Below the pieces are notes generated by a model, which saw only the letters and a list, made by a program, of their open reading frames with translations, had not been told where the DNA came from and searched no databases. A stretch of 64,000 nucleotides of DNA, taken from the NCBI GenBank assembly GCA_035938875.1, contig DASZGL010000006.1, positions 29,814 through 93,813 of the forward strand. Reading direction: 5' to 3'. This DNA is from DASZGL01 sp035938875 (GTDB lineage: Bacteria > Chloroflexota > Dormibacteria > Aeolococcales > Aeolococcaceae). Positions 32,746 through 41,384 of the stretch are shown piece after piece; the first letter of the stretch is position 1, and each line of letters opens with the position of its first letter. A program made the position numbers and the translations under genes.

Positions 32746-33870
32746 TTACGGCGCGGCTGGGGAGCGGGGGAACCGCGAGGCGTCGAATGCCTCCCAGCCC
32801 CGAGGTACAGCGTCGTCGAGCGCCATCGAGGCGACGCCGGCCGCGGTGGCTGGGGCGAGCAGCACCCCGTTGCGGTAATGGCCTGTGGCGACCAGAACTC
32901 GCGGTCCGGAGCCCACGTCGAGGCTGCCGAGCAGGGGCAGTCCGTCGGGCGTCGCCGGTCGCAGCCCGGTCCACACCGTGGGGGTGGCGACGGCGCCCGG
33001 GTCACGCAGGAGACGGCGCGCCACCCCGGTCAGCGACTCGGTCACCGCGTCCCTGACCGCGGTGTCGAAGCCGGTGTCGTCCTCAGAGGCACCGACGATG
33101 ACCTCGCCGTCACGTCGGGTCAGCGCGTAGCCGCACGCGCCCGCGTAGAGCACGTGCTCCGGTGGATGAGCCACACCGCGGATGCCGATGAGCTGGCCGA
33201 GCACGGGGCGAATCGCCGCAGGTGAGATGCCCAATGCGGCGAGCACCCCACCCGTCCATGGCCCGGCGCACAGCGCCACGGTCGCGGCGCTGACCACGGC
33301 CCCGTCGCCCAGCCGGACACCGGCGCCGTCCACGGCGACGACGGCTGCGCCGCAGCGCAGCGCGACGCCGTGTTGCGCTGCCGCAGCCACGATGGCCGCG
33401 ACGGCGCGGGCGCTGTTGACCTGCCCCTCGCTCGCGTACCAGGCGGCGCCTGCGGTTGTCGACAGCGCCGGCTCGAACGACGTCAGCGCATCGGCGTCGA
33501 CCCACTGCACGGCGACTCCGGCGTCTCGCTGCCAGGCGATTCGCTGCTGTACCACCGCGGCGTCGGCCTCGTCGAGAGCGACGCGGAGCACGCCGTCGAT
33601 GACCAGCTCGCAGTCGACACCGCTCTCCTCGGTGACGCGCGCGGCGAAACCCGGCCACCGTGCCAGGCTGTCAAGCCCGAGAGTAAGGAACGGCCCCGGC
33701 TCGGCCGTCTCGCTGCACGGTGCGAGCATGCCGGCGGCCATCCCCGAGGCGCCCGAGCCCGGTGTTTGTCGCTCGAGCAGGACCACGCGCGCGCCACGCA
33801 CGGCGCACTCGAAGGCGACCGACGACCCGATGATCCCCGCGCCGACGACGGCGACGTCGAACGATTCCAT
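32746..33870 (-). CDS. thiO: Glycine oxidase / ThiO-type FAD amine oxidase
   Basis: 374 residues, DAO family: FAD loop DVAVVGAGIIGSSVAFECA, then the ThiO-typical GSGASGMAAGMLAP, ALSTTAGAAWYASEGQVNSARAV, and C-terminal VWTGLRPATPDGLPLLG and ATGHYRNGVLLAP. ThiO oxidises glycine to iminoglycine for the thiazole of thiamine. No thiS, thiG or other thiamine gene is adjacent, so a general amino-acid oxidase role remains possible. TAGGCT 10 nt before the ATG at 33870 may be a leaderless promoter. Confidence 0.85.
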   Translation of the reverse strand: MESFDVAVVGAGIIGSSVAFECAVRGARVVLLERQTPGSGASGMAAGMLAPCSETAEPGPFLTLGLDSLARWPGFAARVTEESGVDCELVIDGVLRVALDEADAAVVQQRIAWQRDAGVAVQWVDADALTSFEPALSTTAGAAWYASEGQVNSARAVAAIVAAAAQHGVALRCGAAVVAVDGAGVRLGDGAVVSAATVALCAGPWTGGVLAALGISPAAIRPVLGQLIGIRGVAHPPEHVLYAGACGYALTRRDGEVIVGASEDDTGFDTAVRDAVTESLTGVARRLLRDPGAVATPTVWTGLRPATPDGLPLLGSLDVGSGPRVLVATGHYRNGVLLAPATAAGVASMALDDAVPRGWEAFDASRFPRSPAAP

Positions 33871-33904
33871 GCCGGCCAGCCTAGTTGCACTGGCCGGGGC
33901 GGGA

Positions 33905-35242
33905 TCAGGCCTCGGTGGGGATGGTGAGGTTGAAGGTGTTGCCCCGTGCGCGCCTGTTGTCGATCCAGATGCGACCGCCCATGCGCTCGACCAGCTGTCG
34001 CGCCAGGTAAAGGCCAACTCCGGCGCCGCCGCGCTGCCGGGTCAGCGGCGACTCCAGCTGATAGAAGGAGGCGAAGACGCGCTCCACTTTGTCGTCGGGG
34101 ATGCGCCGGCCATTGTCCTGCACCTCGATGCGCACGTCGCAGTCGTGACGCGTCGCGGTGATGCGCACCAGCTCGGTCTCGGGAGAGAACTTCAGCGCGT
34201 TGTCGACGAGGCAGGCGAGTACCAGGCAGAGCCGCTCGTGGTCGGCGAGCACCACCTGGGCATCGGCGGCGACGGCGAACTCGAAGCGATGACGGTCGGC
34301 GCTCTCGACGAAGCGCGACACCACCTGCTCGAGCACGGAGCGCAGGTCGACGGGACCGGTCTTGAGGCGGATCTCGCCGGCCTCGAGCTGGGCGATGCAG
34401 AGAAGGTTGTCGGTGAGCCGGGCCAGGTGCTCGGACTCGCTGCGCAGCACCTCGATGCCCTCCCTCTGGGCGCTGGGTGGCAGACGGTCGCCGGCGTCCT
34501 GCATCAGCGCGAGCCAGCCCTTGATCTTGGCCAGCGGGGTGCGCAGCTCGTGCGAGGCCAGCATGATGAACTCCGCCTTGAGCCGGTCGACCTCGCGAAG
34601 CTCGAAGAAGGCGGCGTGCTCGAGCTGGAAGGTGTGGGTCAGCTGCCGGGCGCGGGTGTTGATCAGCTCCCGGCTCAGCAGGCCGCTGGTCAGCGCGATG
34701 AGCAGGTAGAGGAAGAGGCGCGAAACGTAGAGGTTGAGCGCCGCGTGGTCGAGGTTGCCATTGACCGCGTAGCCGACGAGCAGGTCGAGGACGCCGACGG
34801 CGCCGGCGCACAGCAGGCTGCCGCGCAGCCCGTAGCGCAGGCTGCTGGCGACCACGATGGCGTAGAAGGTCAGCCCGAAGGCCGAGTGGAGTCCGCCGGT
34901 CAGATAGACCAGTGCGGTGGCCACGGAGATGTCGAGGGCGGTCATCGCCCAGCGGGTTTGGCGTCCCGGCACATGGCGAGCGATGAGGCTCAGGGTGACG
35001 GCGAGGTTGAAGAAGGCCCAGCCGCTGAGCAGGACGTTGACGCTCTGCACATTGGCCGTCGGCGTCGGGAAGTTGGCGGCGACCGCGGCGAAGATGAGGA
35101 TCAGCCAGCGGCCGAGCTCGATGATCCTCTCGGTCCCAGCGCGGCGATCGCGCTCGACGGCGTTGGGCAGATCAGGAACCGCGGCTCGCAGCGAGCCTTC
35201 GATGCGGACTGGTGCCTCGGGCACACGGACAGCCGCGAGCAA
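33905..35242 (-). CDS. Membrane sensor histidine kinase
   Basis: Up to 445 residues. Five or six N-terminal transmembrane helices (about 43-195) with very short external loops, so it probably senses a membrane-borne or intramembrane signal. Then a coiled-coil linker, H-box EFIMLASHELRTPLAKIKGW, N-box CLVDNALKFS, and G-boxes QDNGRRIPDDKV and GGAGVGLYLARQLV. No response regulator is adjacent: the neighbours are a glycine oxidase and a divergent GH15 gene. The start is uncertain (TTG at 35242, GTG at 35224 or later). Confidence 0.9.
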   Translation of the reverse strand: MLAAVRVPEAPVRIEGSLRAAVPDLPNAVERDRRAGTERIIELGRWLILIFAAVAANFPTPTANVQSVNVLLSGWAFFNLAVTLSLIARHVPGRQTRWAMTALDISVATALVYLTGGLHSAFGLTFYAIVVASSLRYGLRGSLLCAGAVGVLDLLVGYAVNGNLDHAALNLYVSRLFLYLLIALTSGLLSRELINTRARQLTHTFQLEHAAFFELREVDRLKAEFIMLASHELRTPLAKIKGWLALMQDAGDRLPPSAQREGIEVLRSESEHLARLTDNLLCIAQLEAGEIRLKTGPVDLRSVLEQVVSRFVESADRHRFEFAVAADAQVVLADHERLCLVLACLVDNALKFSPETELVRITATRHDCDVRIEVQDNGRRIPDDKVERVFASFYQLESPLTRQRGGAGVGLYLARQLVERMGGRIWIDNRRARGNTFNLTIPTEA

Positions 35243-35390
35243 ACGCGCAACCTCCCAGAGATGGGCTTGCCGCAGTTATACGTCCGTGCGCCGCGGCGCC
35301 CGACGACGCGCCTGCAACGGAGGGGTGACTTCGTGGTTCAGCGTGCGACGGGATGGTGCGCTTCGGGGCGGTGACCGCCGGGGCCATCCC

Positions 35391-35396
35391 TATACT
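35391..35396 (+). promoter_or_regulatory. -10 box of the GH15-sat operon
   Basis: TATACT 7 nt before the ATG at 35404, the same TATACTCGGG context as the gene at 24353; leaderless by spacing. Confidence 0.5.
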
Positions 35397-35403
35397 CGGG
35401 CCA

Positions 35404-37395
35404 ATGCCACGTGCCCTGACCCTCGGCAACGGCAGACTGCTCGTCAACCTCGATGACGCCTGGCGGCTGCGCGACATCTACTACCCGTCAGTGGGCGCCG
35501 AGCACCACGCCGGTGGGCCCTGCCGATTGGGATTCTGGGTGGATGGCGCGTTTGCCTGGAGCGACGACCTGCAGCGCACCGTCGCCTACGAGGGCGACAC
35601 GCTGGTGACCAGTCTGCGCGGCGAATCGCCGTCGCTGGCGCTCGCCGTGCACGTGCGCGATGCCGTCGACTTCGAGTGCGACATCTTCGTCCGCGAGATC
35701 GAGCTGCAGGACCTCAGCGGGCGCGATCGCGAGGTGCGCGTCTTCCTCCACCACGACCTCAACATCAGCGGCACCGACGTCGGTGACACCGCGTTCTACG
35801 AACCTGAGTTGCGCGCCGTGCTGCACTACAAGGGCAGCCGCTACTTCCTGGTCAACGGCCGCGTCGGCAGTGACGCGGGGGTGCACATGTTCACTGCGGG
35901 CCGGGCGTCGTTCCAGGGATTCGCTGGGTCGTGGGCGGACGCCGAGGACGGCGAGCTGAGCGGACACGCCATCGAACAGGGCGCTGTCGACTCCTGTGTC
36001 GGTTTCGTCGTTCCCGTACCTGCGCACGGGATCGCAACCATGCACGCCTGGCTCTGCGTCGCCACCGCATATCGCCAGGTGGTGGAGCTCGATCGCGTGG
36101 TTCGGAATGCCGGCGCGCAGAAGCTCATCGACCGCACCCGCCGCTACTGGCGGTCGTGGGTGGCCCCCGCCGCAGCCCTCGTCGAGGAGTTGCCGGAGGA
36201 GCTGCAGCACCTGTACGCGCGGAGCCTGCTCATCGCCCGCAGCCTGTGCGACGACGGCGGCGGAGTCATCGCCTCCACCGACCGGGACATCCTCGAGCAC
36301 GCGCGCGACACCTACTGCTATGTCTGGCCGCGCGACGGCGCCCTGGTCACCGACGCCCTGGACAGGGCCGGGTTCTCCCGGCCGATGCGTGGTTTCCTGC
36401 ACTTCTGTGCCAACCGGTTCGGTGGCGGTCGCGGATACCTGCTGCACAAGTTCCTTCCCGACGGGGCCCTGGGCTCGTCGTGGCACCCCTGGTTCGGCGA
36501 GGGCGGTCTCCAGATTCCCATCCAGCAGGACGAGACCGCGCTCGTCGTCTGGGCGCTCGGCGAGCACCATCTCCGCTCTCAGGACCGGGAGTTCGTCAAG
36601 CCGCTCTACCGGCGGGTCGTCGAGGTCGCCGGCGACTTCATGGCCACCTGGCGCGACCCAGGGACCGGGCTGCCGCACCCCAGCTGGGACCTGTGGGAGG
36701 AGCGCCGCGGGGTCCACGCCTTCACCATCGGCGCGGTGCACGGCGGGCTGGCAGCGGCGGCCAGGCTCGCCGAGGAGTTCGGCGAGACGGACAAGGCGAC
36801 CCACTACCTCGCCGCGGCCGACGGCATCCGCCGCGGCGCCGACGAGCACCTGTGGGACGAAGGGGCCGGCCGCTTCGCCCGGCAGCTGGTGCCGTGCGGG
36901 CACGAGTCCGGCTACCAGCGCGACCTGACCGTCGACGCCAGCCTCTACGGACTCTTTGCCTTCGGCATGTATGCGCCCGACGATCCCCGCGTGGCCGCCA
37001 CTATGCAGGCGGTCCGTGACCACCTCTGGGTACGCGGCGGTGTCGGTGGCGTCGCCCGCTATCAGCACGACTACTACCAGTGCGTCGAGCTGTCCGACGA
37101 GATCCCCGGCAATCCGTGGATCATCTGCACGCTCTGGGTGGCCGACTGGCTGGCGCAGACAGCGCGCAGCCCCGCCGAGCTGGACAGCAGCGTCCTGCCG
37201 CTGCTCGAGTGGGTGGCGCGCCACGCATCGGCCGCGGGCGTGCTTCCCGAGCAGGTGCATCCCTTCCACGGAACTCCGCTCTCGGTGGCGCCGCTCAGCT
37301 GGAGCCACGCCGCCTTCGTCTCCTCGTGCCTGAACTACACGCAAGCGCGTGCGGCACTGCAGCGAGGCGATCGCGTGCCGGCACGATCGGCCTGA
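35404..37395 (+). CDS. GH15-family glycoside hydrolase (glucoamylase-like)
   Basis: 663 residues without signal peptide, so cytoplasmic. An N-terminal beta-sandwich (about 1-260) precedes an (alpha/alpha)6 barrel. Recognisable barrel segments are YCYVWPRDGALVTDALDRAG, HPSWDLWEERRGVHAFTIGAV (catalytic Glu region) and a second acidic segment LPEQVHPFHGTPLSVAPLSWSHAAF (second Glu). Family members release glucose from maltodextrins or hydrolyse trehalose or isomaltose; intracellular bacterial members often act on trehalose or storage glucans. Its stop overlaps the ATG of sat by one base (TGATG). Confidence 0.88.
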   Translation: MPRALTLGNGRLLVNLDDAWRLRDIYYPSVGAEHHAGGPCRLGFWVDGAFAWSDDLQRTVAYEGDTLVTSLRGESPSLALAVHVRDAVDFECDIFVREIELQDLSGRDREVRVFLHHDLNISGTDVGDTAFYEPELRAVLHYKGSRYFLVNGRVGSDAGVHMFTAGRASFQGFAGSWADAEDGELSGHAIEQGAVDSCVGFVVPVPAHGIATMHAWLCVATAYRQVVELDRVVRNAGAQKLIDRTRRYWRSWVAPAAALVEELPEELQHLYARSLLIARSLCDDGGGVIASTDRDILEHARDTYCYVWPRDGALVTDALDRAGFSRPMRGFLHFCANRFGGGRGYLLHKFLPDGALGSSWHPWFGEGGLQIPIQQDETALVVWALGEHHLRSQDREFVKPLYRRVVEVAGDFMATWRDPGTGLPHPSWDLWEERRGVHAFTIGAVHGGLAAAARLAEEFGETDKATHYLAAADGIRRGADEHLWDEGAGRFARQLVPCGHESGYQRDLTVDASLYGLFAFGMYAPDDPRVAATMQAVRDHLWVRGGVGGVARYQHDYYQCVELSDEIPGNPWIICTLWVADWLAQTARSPAELDSSVLPLLEWVARHASAAGVLPEQVHPFHGTPLSVAPLSWSHAAFVSSCLNYTQARAALQRGDRVPARSA

Positions 37396-38546
37396 TGGTC
37401 GAGCCGCACGGCGGCGTGCTCGTCGATCGCGTGCTCGATGCAGACAGCGCTCGGCGCCGGCTCGCCGCGGCGGGTGATGAAGCGCGCATCCGTCTCGACG
37501 CGCGCCAGACGAGCGACGCGCACTGCATCGCCATCGGCGCGTTCAGCCCGCTGCGCGGCTTCATGGGCAGCGATGACCACGCATCGGTGTGTCGCGACAT
37601 GCGGCTCGGCGACGGCACCGTCTGGTCGCTGCCGGTGCTGCTCGCTCTCGATGAGCGGCGGGCCTCAGAACGCCGGCCAGGCGAGACCGTGGTGCTCGAC
37701 GATCCTGACGGTGAGCCGCTGGCGCTGCTCGCCGTCTCAGAGGTGTACGAGGTCGACGTCGAAGCCGAGGTCGAGGCCTGCTTCGGCACCGGCGATCCGG
37801 CTCACCCGGGCGTCGCTGCGCGCCGCGAGCAGGGCAGTCACTGCATCGCCGGCGAGATCGAGGCCCTGCGGGTACCCCGCAGCCCGTTTCCCGAGCACGA
37901 CCTCACCCCGGCGCAGAGCCGGGCGCGCTTCGACGAGCTCGGCTGGCGCACCGTCGTCGCCTTCCAGACGCGCAACCCGGTGCACCGCGCTCACGAGTAC
38001 CTGCAGAAGGTCGCGCTGGAGATCGTCGACGGGCTCTTCCTGCAACCGCTGGTCGGCGAGACCAAGGGCGACGACATCCCCGCCGCGGTCCGCATGCGCT
38101 GCTACGAGACGCTGCTGGCCGGGTACTACCCGGTGGAGCGCGTCGTCCTCGGCACCTTCCCCGCGGCGATGCGTTATGCCGGTCCGCGGGAGGCCATCTT
38201 CCACGCCCTGGTGCGCAAGAACTACGGCTGCACCCACCTCATCGTCGGCCGAGATCATGCTGGAGTCGGCAATTACTACGGAAGTTACGACGCGCAGCGC
38301 ATCTTCGACCAATTCAACGGCGACGAGCTTGGCATCGTTCCTCTCAAGTTCGAGCACACCTTCTGGTGTCACGCCTGCGAGGGCATGGCCTCGCCGCGAA
38401 CCTGTCCCCACGGCGACGACCAGCACCTGGTGCTCAGCGGGACCCGGGTCAGGGAGATGCTCGCCAGGGGCGAGATGCCGCCCCAGGAGTTCACCCGTCC
38501 CGAGATCGCCCGCATCCTCATCGACGCGGCGCGCGCCTCCGGCTGA
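37395..38546 (+). CDS. sat: Sulfate adenylyltransferase (ATP sulfurylase), monofunctional
   Basis: 383 residues. Forms APS from ATP and sulfate. Nucleotide motif QTRNPVHRAH at 191-200, GRDHAG at 285-290, and a putative zinc site with C325, C328 and C337 followed by histidine, as in bacterial homo-oligomeric Sat. No APS kinase domain is fused. Translationally coupled to a GH15 hydrolase. No APS reductase, APS kinase, sulfite reductase or sulfate transporter genes lie in the window, so assimilatory versus dissimilatory use is open. Confidence 0.94.
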   Translation: MVEPHGGVLVDRVLDADSARRRLAAAGDEARIRLDARQTSDAHCIAIGAFSPLRGFMGSDDHASVCRDMRLGDGTVWSLPVLLALDERRASERRPGETVVLDDPDGEPLALLAVSEVYEVDVEAEVEACFGTGDPAHPGVAARREQGSHCIAGEIEALRVPRSPFPEHDLTPAQSRARFDELGWRTVVAFQTRNPVHRAHEYLQKVALEIVDGLFLQPLVGETKGDDIPAAVRMRCYETLLAGYYPVERVVLGTFPAAMRYAGPREAIFHALVRKNYGCTHLIVGRDHAGVGNYYGSYDAQRIFDQFNGDELGIVPLKFEHTFWCHACEGMASPRTCPHGDDQHLVLSGTRVREMLARGEMPPQEFTRPEIARILIDAARASG

Positions 38547-38552
38547 CAGGCG

Positions 38553-38954
38553 CTACCGCGTCTCGCTCGCCAGCTTGAGCCACGTCGCCGCCACCGGCAG
38601 GGCCAGGGCAAGGCTGCCCACCGCGGCGCGGGGGATCCCCTGCCGGCCCAGCAGCGCGGCGGCGAACACCAGCCCGTCGGCGCCGTCGGCGGCGGCGTTG
38701 GCGAGGTAGATCCTCCGTTCTGCGGGGTTGCGGCGAACCGCGTCGAGGGTGAGCACACCGAGGACGATCTCGCGGATGCCGAAGAGCCGTCCCATGGCCC
38801 GCGACGAGCCGTTGAGATGACCGCGGGGAAAGCCGATGATGCGTCCCGAGAGGTCGGGGGCCAGCAGCGAGGCGGCGCCGACGGCGATGCGCACCGCGCT
38901 CAGCACCGTCGCCGTCGACGCTTTGTTGCCGGACGCTACGTCCATGTCAGCCAT
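38553..38954 (-). CDS. Small multi-pass membrane protein (DUF4267-like)
   Basis: 133 residues, about four hydrophobic helices. The pattern VRIAVGAASLLAPDLSGRIIGF followed by MGRLFGIREIVLGVLTL resembles small uncharacterised membrane proteins of the DUF4267 type. AGGAG 8 nt before the ATG at 38954 supports the start. Convergent with sat (6 nt) and 21 nt downstream of the LLM oxidoreductase gene, with which it is probably co-transcribed. Confidence 0.7.
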   Translation of the reverse strand: MADMDVASGNKASTATVLSAVRIAVGAASLLAPDLSGRIIGFPRGHLNGSSRAMGRLFGIREIVLGVLTLDAVRRNPAERRIYLANAAADGADGLVFAAALLGRQGIPRAAVGSLALALPVAATWLKLASETR

Positions 38955-38975
38955 GTCACAAACTCCTGTGCGTGT

Positions 38976-39839
38976 TCAGGCGACGCCCGCGGTGCGCAGA
39001 CGCTCCGCCGAGACATCGATGCCGGCGATCACCGTGGCCAGGTCGAGGCCGCGCGTGGGCACGACGACGCGGCTGACACCGAGGGCCTGCAGTGCCGCGA
39101 GGTTGGCGGCGTCGAGCCGGGCGGGAGCGGTGACTTCGATGCCATCCGGGTCGCGGCCGGCCTGCTCAGCGGCGCGGCGCATTTCCTCGAGGAGTGGACC
39201 CAGGTCGTCGATGCTGGCCCGGCCGGGGAAGAATCCGTCGCCGATGCGTCCCGCGCGGCGGGCCGCGGCGGGACTGTGGCCGCCGATGACGATGGGGACG
39301 GCACGGCGAACCGGCTTCGGCCAGGAACGGGCGTCGGCGAAGCTGACCGTCGTGCCGGCGAACGACGGTTGGTCCTGCGCCCACAGCGCGCGCATCGCCG
39401 CGATGTATTCGTCGGTGCGCGCTCCGCGGCCCATGAAGGGCACGCCGATGGCCTCGAACTCCTCGCGCAGCCAGCCGACCCCGACGCCGAGGATCACCCG
39501 GCCGCGTGACAGGACGTCGAGCGTGGCCACCTGCTTGGCGGTGACCAGCGGAGAGCGCTGGGGAAGGATGAGCACCCCCGTCGCCAGGCGGATGCGCTCG
39601 GTGTGCGCGGCGACGAATGCCAGCCAGATCAAGGGATCGGGAATCGGCGCGTCCTCGCCGCCGGGCAGACGGCCGGTCTCGCTGTACGGGTAGCTCGACG
39701 CATATGCGCCGGGCACCACGACGTGCTCGACGGTCCAGATCGACTCGAAGCCGGCTGCCTCGGCGTGCCGGGCGATCGCCAGCGCGCCGCCGGGATCGAC
39801 CCCGGCACCGACGTTGGCGTAGAGCAGGCCGAGGTTCAT
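38976..39839 (-). CDS. LLM-class (F420-dependent) oxidoreductase
   Basis: 287 residues, luciferase-like TIM barrel. Characteristic stretches are MNLGLLYANVG, AEAAGFESIWTVEHVVVP, TGVLILPQRSPLVTAKQVATLD, GRVILGVGVGWLREEFEA and IPIVIGGHSPAAARRAGRIGDGFFPG, matching the actinobacterial F420-dependent TIGR03619-like group. The substrate is unknown. AGGAG lies 10 nt before the ATG. Divergent from a cytochrome P450, a frequent partnership in xenobiotic or secondary-metabolite oxidation. Confidence 0.9.
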   Translation of the reverse strand: MNLGLLYANVGAGVDPGGALAIARHAEAAGFESIWTVEHVVVPGAYASSYPYSETGRLPGGEDAPIPDPLIWLAFVAAHTERIRLATGVLILPQRSPLVTAKQVATLDVLSRGRVILGVGVGWLREEFEAIGVPFMGRGARTDEYIAAMRALWAQDQPSFAGTTVSFADARSWPKPVRRAVPIVIGGHSPAAARRAGRIGDGFFPGRASIDDLGPLLEEMRRAAEQAGRDPDGIEVTAPARLDAANLAALQALGVSRVVVPTRGLDLATVIAGIDVSAERLRTAGVA

Positions 39840-39943
39840 CGACTGCGGCTCCTGTGACCTGAAGGGGCGGCCGGGGAGTCTCGCAGGTTGCCATCGGTCT
39901 GTTCGCCGCCGGTGTCGGCTTCGCCGGCGCGTATATCAAGCCG

Positions 39944-40006
39944 CCTGCGGGTCGCTCCCTGGTAGGATCCACGCAGGTTGGAGCGACCGCTCCGGTAGAG
40001 AGCGGT
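39944..40006 (+). promoter_or_regulatory. Nested inverted repeats upstream of the P450 gene
   Basis: Three perfect complementary pairs: CCTGCG 39944-39949 with CGCAGG 39972-39977; GGTCGCTCC 39950-39958 with GGAGCGACC 39980-39988; ACCGCTC 39986-39992 with GAGCGGT 40000-40006. The first two cross and the last two share bases 39986-39988, so they are mutually exclusive. The last arm ends 16 nt before the P450 ATG. Could be operators in the divergent promoter or a leader that switches fold. Confidence 0.45.
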
Positions 40007-40022
40007 ATCGAGGATTGGCCGG

Positions 40023-41264
40023 ATGCTGACCGAAGAACTGGCTGCGCTTGCAGCCGACGATGGCTTCGACGCCTTCGAGGAATTCGACGCGATCATCCGC
40101 GCCGATGGCAGGAATCCCTACGAGGAGTTCACCCGCTGCCGGCGCGAGTCGCCGGTGCGCCTGGTCGACGCCAAGGAGGAGACCAACGGCGCGATGGGCG
40201 GGCTCGACAACTTCTATCGCGTCTACCGCTGGGCCGACGTCACCCGCGTGCTTCGCGACACCAACTACTTCTCGTCGGCGTTCTACGCCGAGTCGATCGA
40301 GCTGGTCTTCGGTCGCACCATCCTGGGCATGGACCCACCGGTGCATTCCCAGTACCGTGCCCTCGTCGCCACGGCGTTCCGCCAGTCGGTGCTGCATCGC
40401 TGGGAGACGACGCTCATCGGCGCCGTCGTCGACGAGCTGATCGACGGGTTCGCCGCCAAGGGCCACGCCGACCTGGTGCGCGAGCTGACCTTCGCCTTTC
40501 CCGCGAATGTCATCGCCGAGATCCTCGGGCTGCCCAAAGACCACTACGAGCAGTTCCAGCGGTGGACGGCGATGATGAACCTCATCGGCTTCAACCCGCC
40601 GCGCGGCTACGCCGCCTCGCTGCAGCTGCGCGAGTACTTCATCGGGTTCATCACTGAACGCCGGGCCGACCCGCGCGACGACCTGATCAGCGACCTGGTG
40701 CGCGCCGAGATCGACGGTCAGCGGTTGGACGACGAGGAGATCGTTTCCTATCTGCGCCTGCTGCTCAGCGCCGGCGTGGAGACGACATCGCGGTACTCGG
40801 CGACGCTGCTCTACGCGCTGCTGACCAACCGCGAGCAGCTCGAGGCCGTCGACGCCAACCGCGACCTGCTCCCCCAGGCCATCGAGGAGGGGCTGCGCTG
40901 GGAGCCGCCGATCCCGGCGATCCCGCGCAAGTGCATCCAGGACGTCGAGCTCGGCGGTCAGCAGATCCCTGCCGGCAGCGTGGTCTTCGCCTGCCTGGCT
41001 TCGGCCAACCGCGACGAGGAGCGCTATCCGGATGCGGACAGGTTTGACATATTCCGCGAGCCACACCAGTTCATGAGCTTCGGCTGGGGTCCACACATGT
41101 GCCTGGGTATGCACCTGGCACGGCTGGAGACCAAGGTCGCGGTCAATCGGGTACTCGACCGGCTCCCCAACATCCGCCTCGACCCCGACAAGCCCGACGA
41201 GGGTATCACCGGCACCGGGTTCCGCTCACCCCGCGCCGTCCCCGTGCTCTTCGATCCGGCGTAA
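40023..41264 (+). CDS. Cytochrome P450
   Basis: 413-residue soluble bacterial P450. I-helix LLSAGVETTSR (oxygen-activating AGxxT), ExxR in AIEEGLRWEPP, and haem-binding loop FGWGPHMCLGMHLARLE with the cysteine ligand near residue 360. Complete and apparently active. No ferredoxin or ferredoxin reductase gene is adjacent. Substrate unknown; linked by a shared 183-nt upstream region to an F420-type oxidoreductase. Confidence 0.95.
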   Translation: MLTEELAALAADDGFDAFEEFDAIIRADGRNPYEEFTRCRRESPVRLVDAKEETNGAMGGLDNFYRVYRWADVTRVLRDTNYFSSAFYAESIELVFGRTILGMDPPVHSQYRALVATAFRQSVLHRWETTLIGAVVDELIDGFAAKGHADLVRELTFAFPANVIAEILGLPKDHYEQFQRWTAMMNLIGFNPPRGYAASLQLREYFIGFITERRADPRDDLISDLVRAEIDGQRLDDEEIVSYLRLLLSAGVETTSRYSATLLYALLTNREQLEAVDANRDLLPQAIEEGLRWEPPIPAIPRKCIQDVELGGQQIPAGSVVFACLASANRDEERYPDADRFDIFREPHQFMSFGWGPHMCLGMHLARLETKVAVNRVLDRLPNIRLDPDKPDEGITGTGFRSPRAVPVLFDPA

Positions 41265-41273
41265 CGGCGCCCG

Positions 41274-41294
41274 GCTCGATCCCCCTGGTCGAGC
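41274..41294 (+). terminator. Possible terminator after P450
   Basis: GCTCGA / TCGAGC stem with a 9-nt loop, 10 nt after the P450 stop and before the clpB leader; no T-run. Confidence 0.35.
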
Positions 41295-41384
41295 GACGGC
41301 CCAGCGGCGGTCGCGGGCCGCGATTCATCAGCTGCGCCGCGGGGTACCTTGGATGAAGAATCCACCAGGGAGGTATCCGCAACA

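Noticed and set aside
33182..35374. 730-codon open frame on the plus strand
   Set aside because: It lies antisense to the glycine oxidase and histidine kinase genes, has low-complexity shadow composition and no domain; long antisense frames are expected at this GC content.
35488..37344. 618-codon minus-strand frame across the GH15 gene
   Set aside because: Shadow of GH15; translation is Val/Asp/Gly-rich without motifs, while the plus strand has clear family motifs.
39944..39988. H-type pseudoknot upstream of the P450 gene
   Set aside because: The two crossing stems leave connecting loops of 0 and 2 nt, too short to span stems of 9 and 6 bp; they are better seen as alternative pairings.
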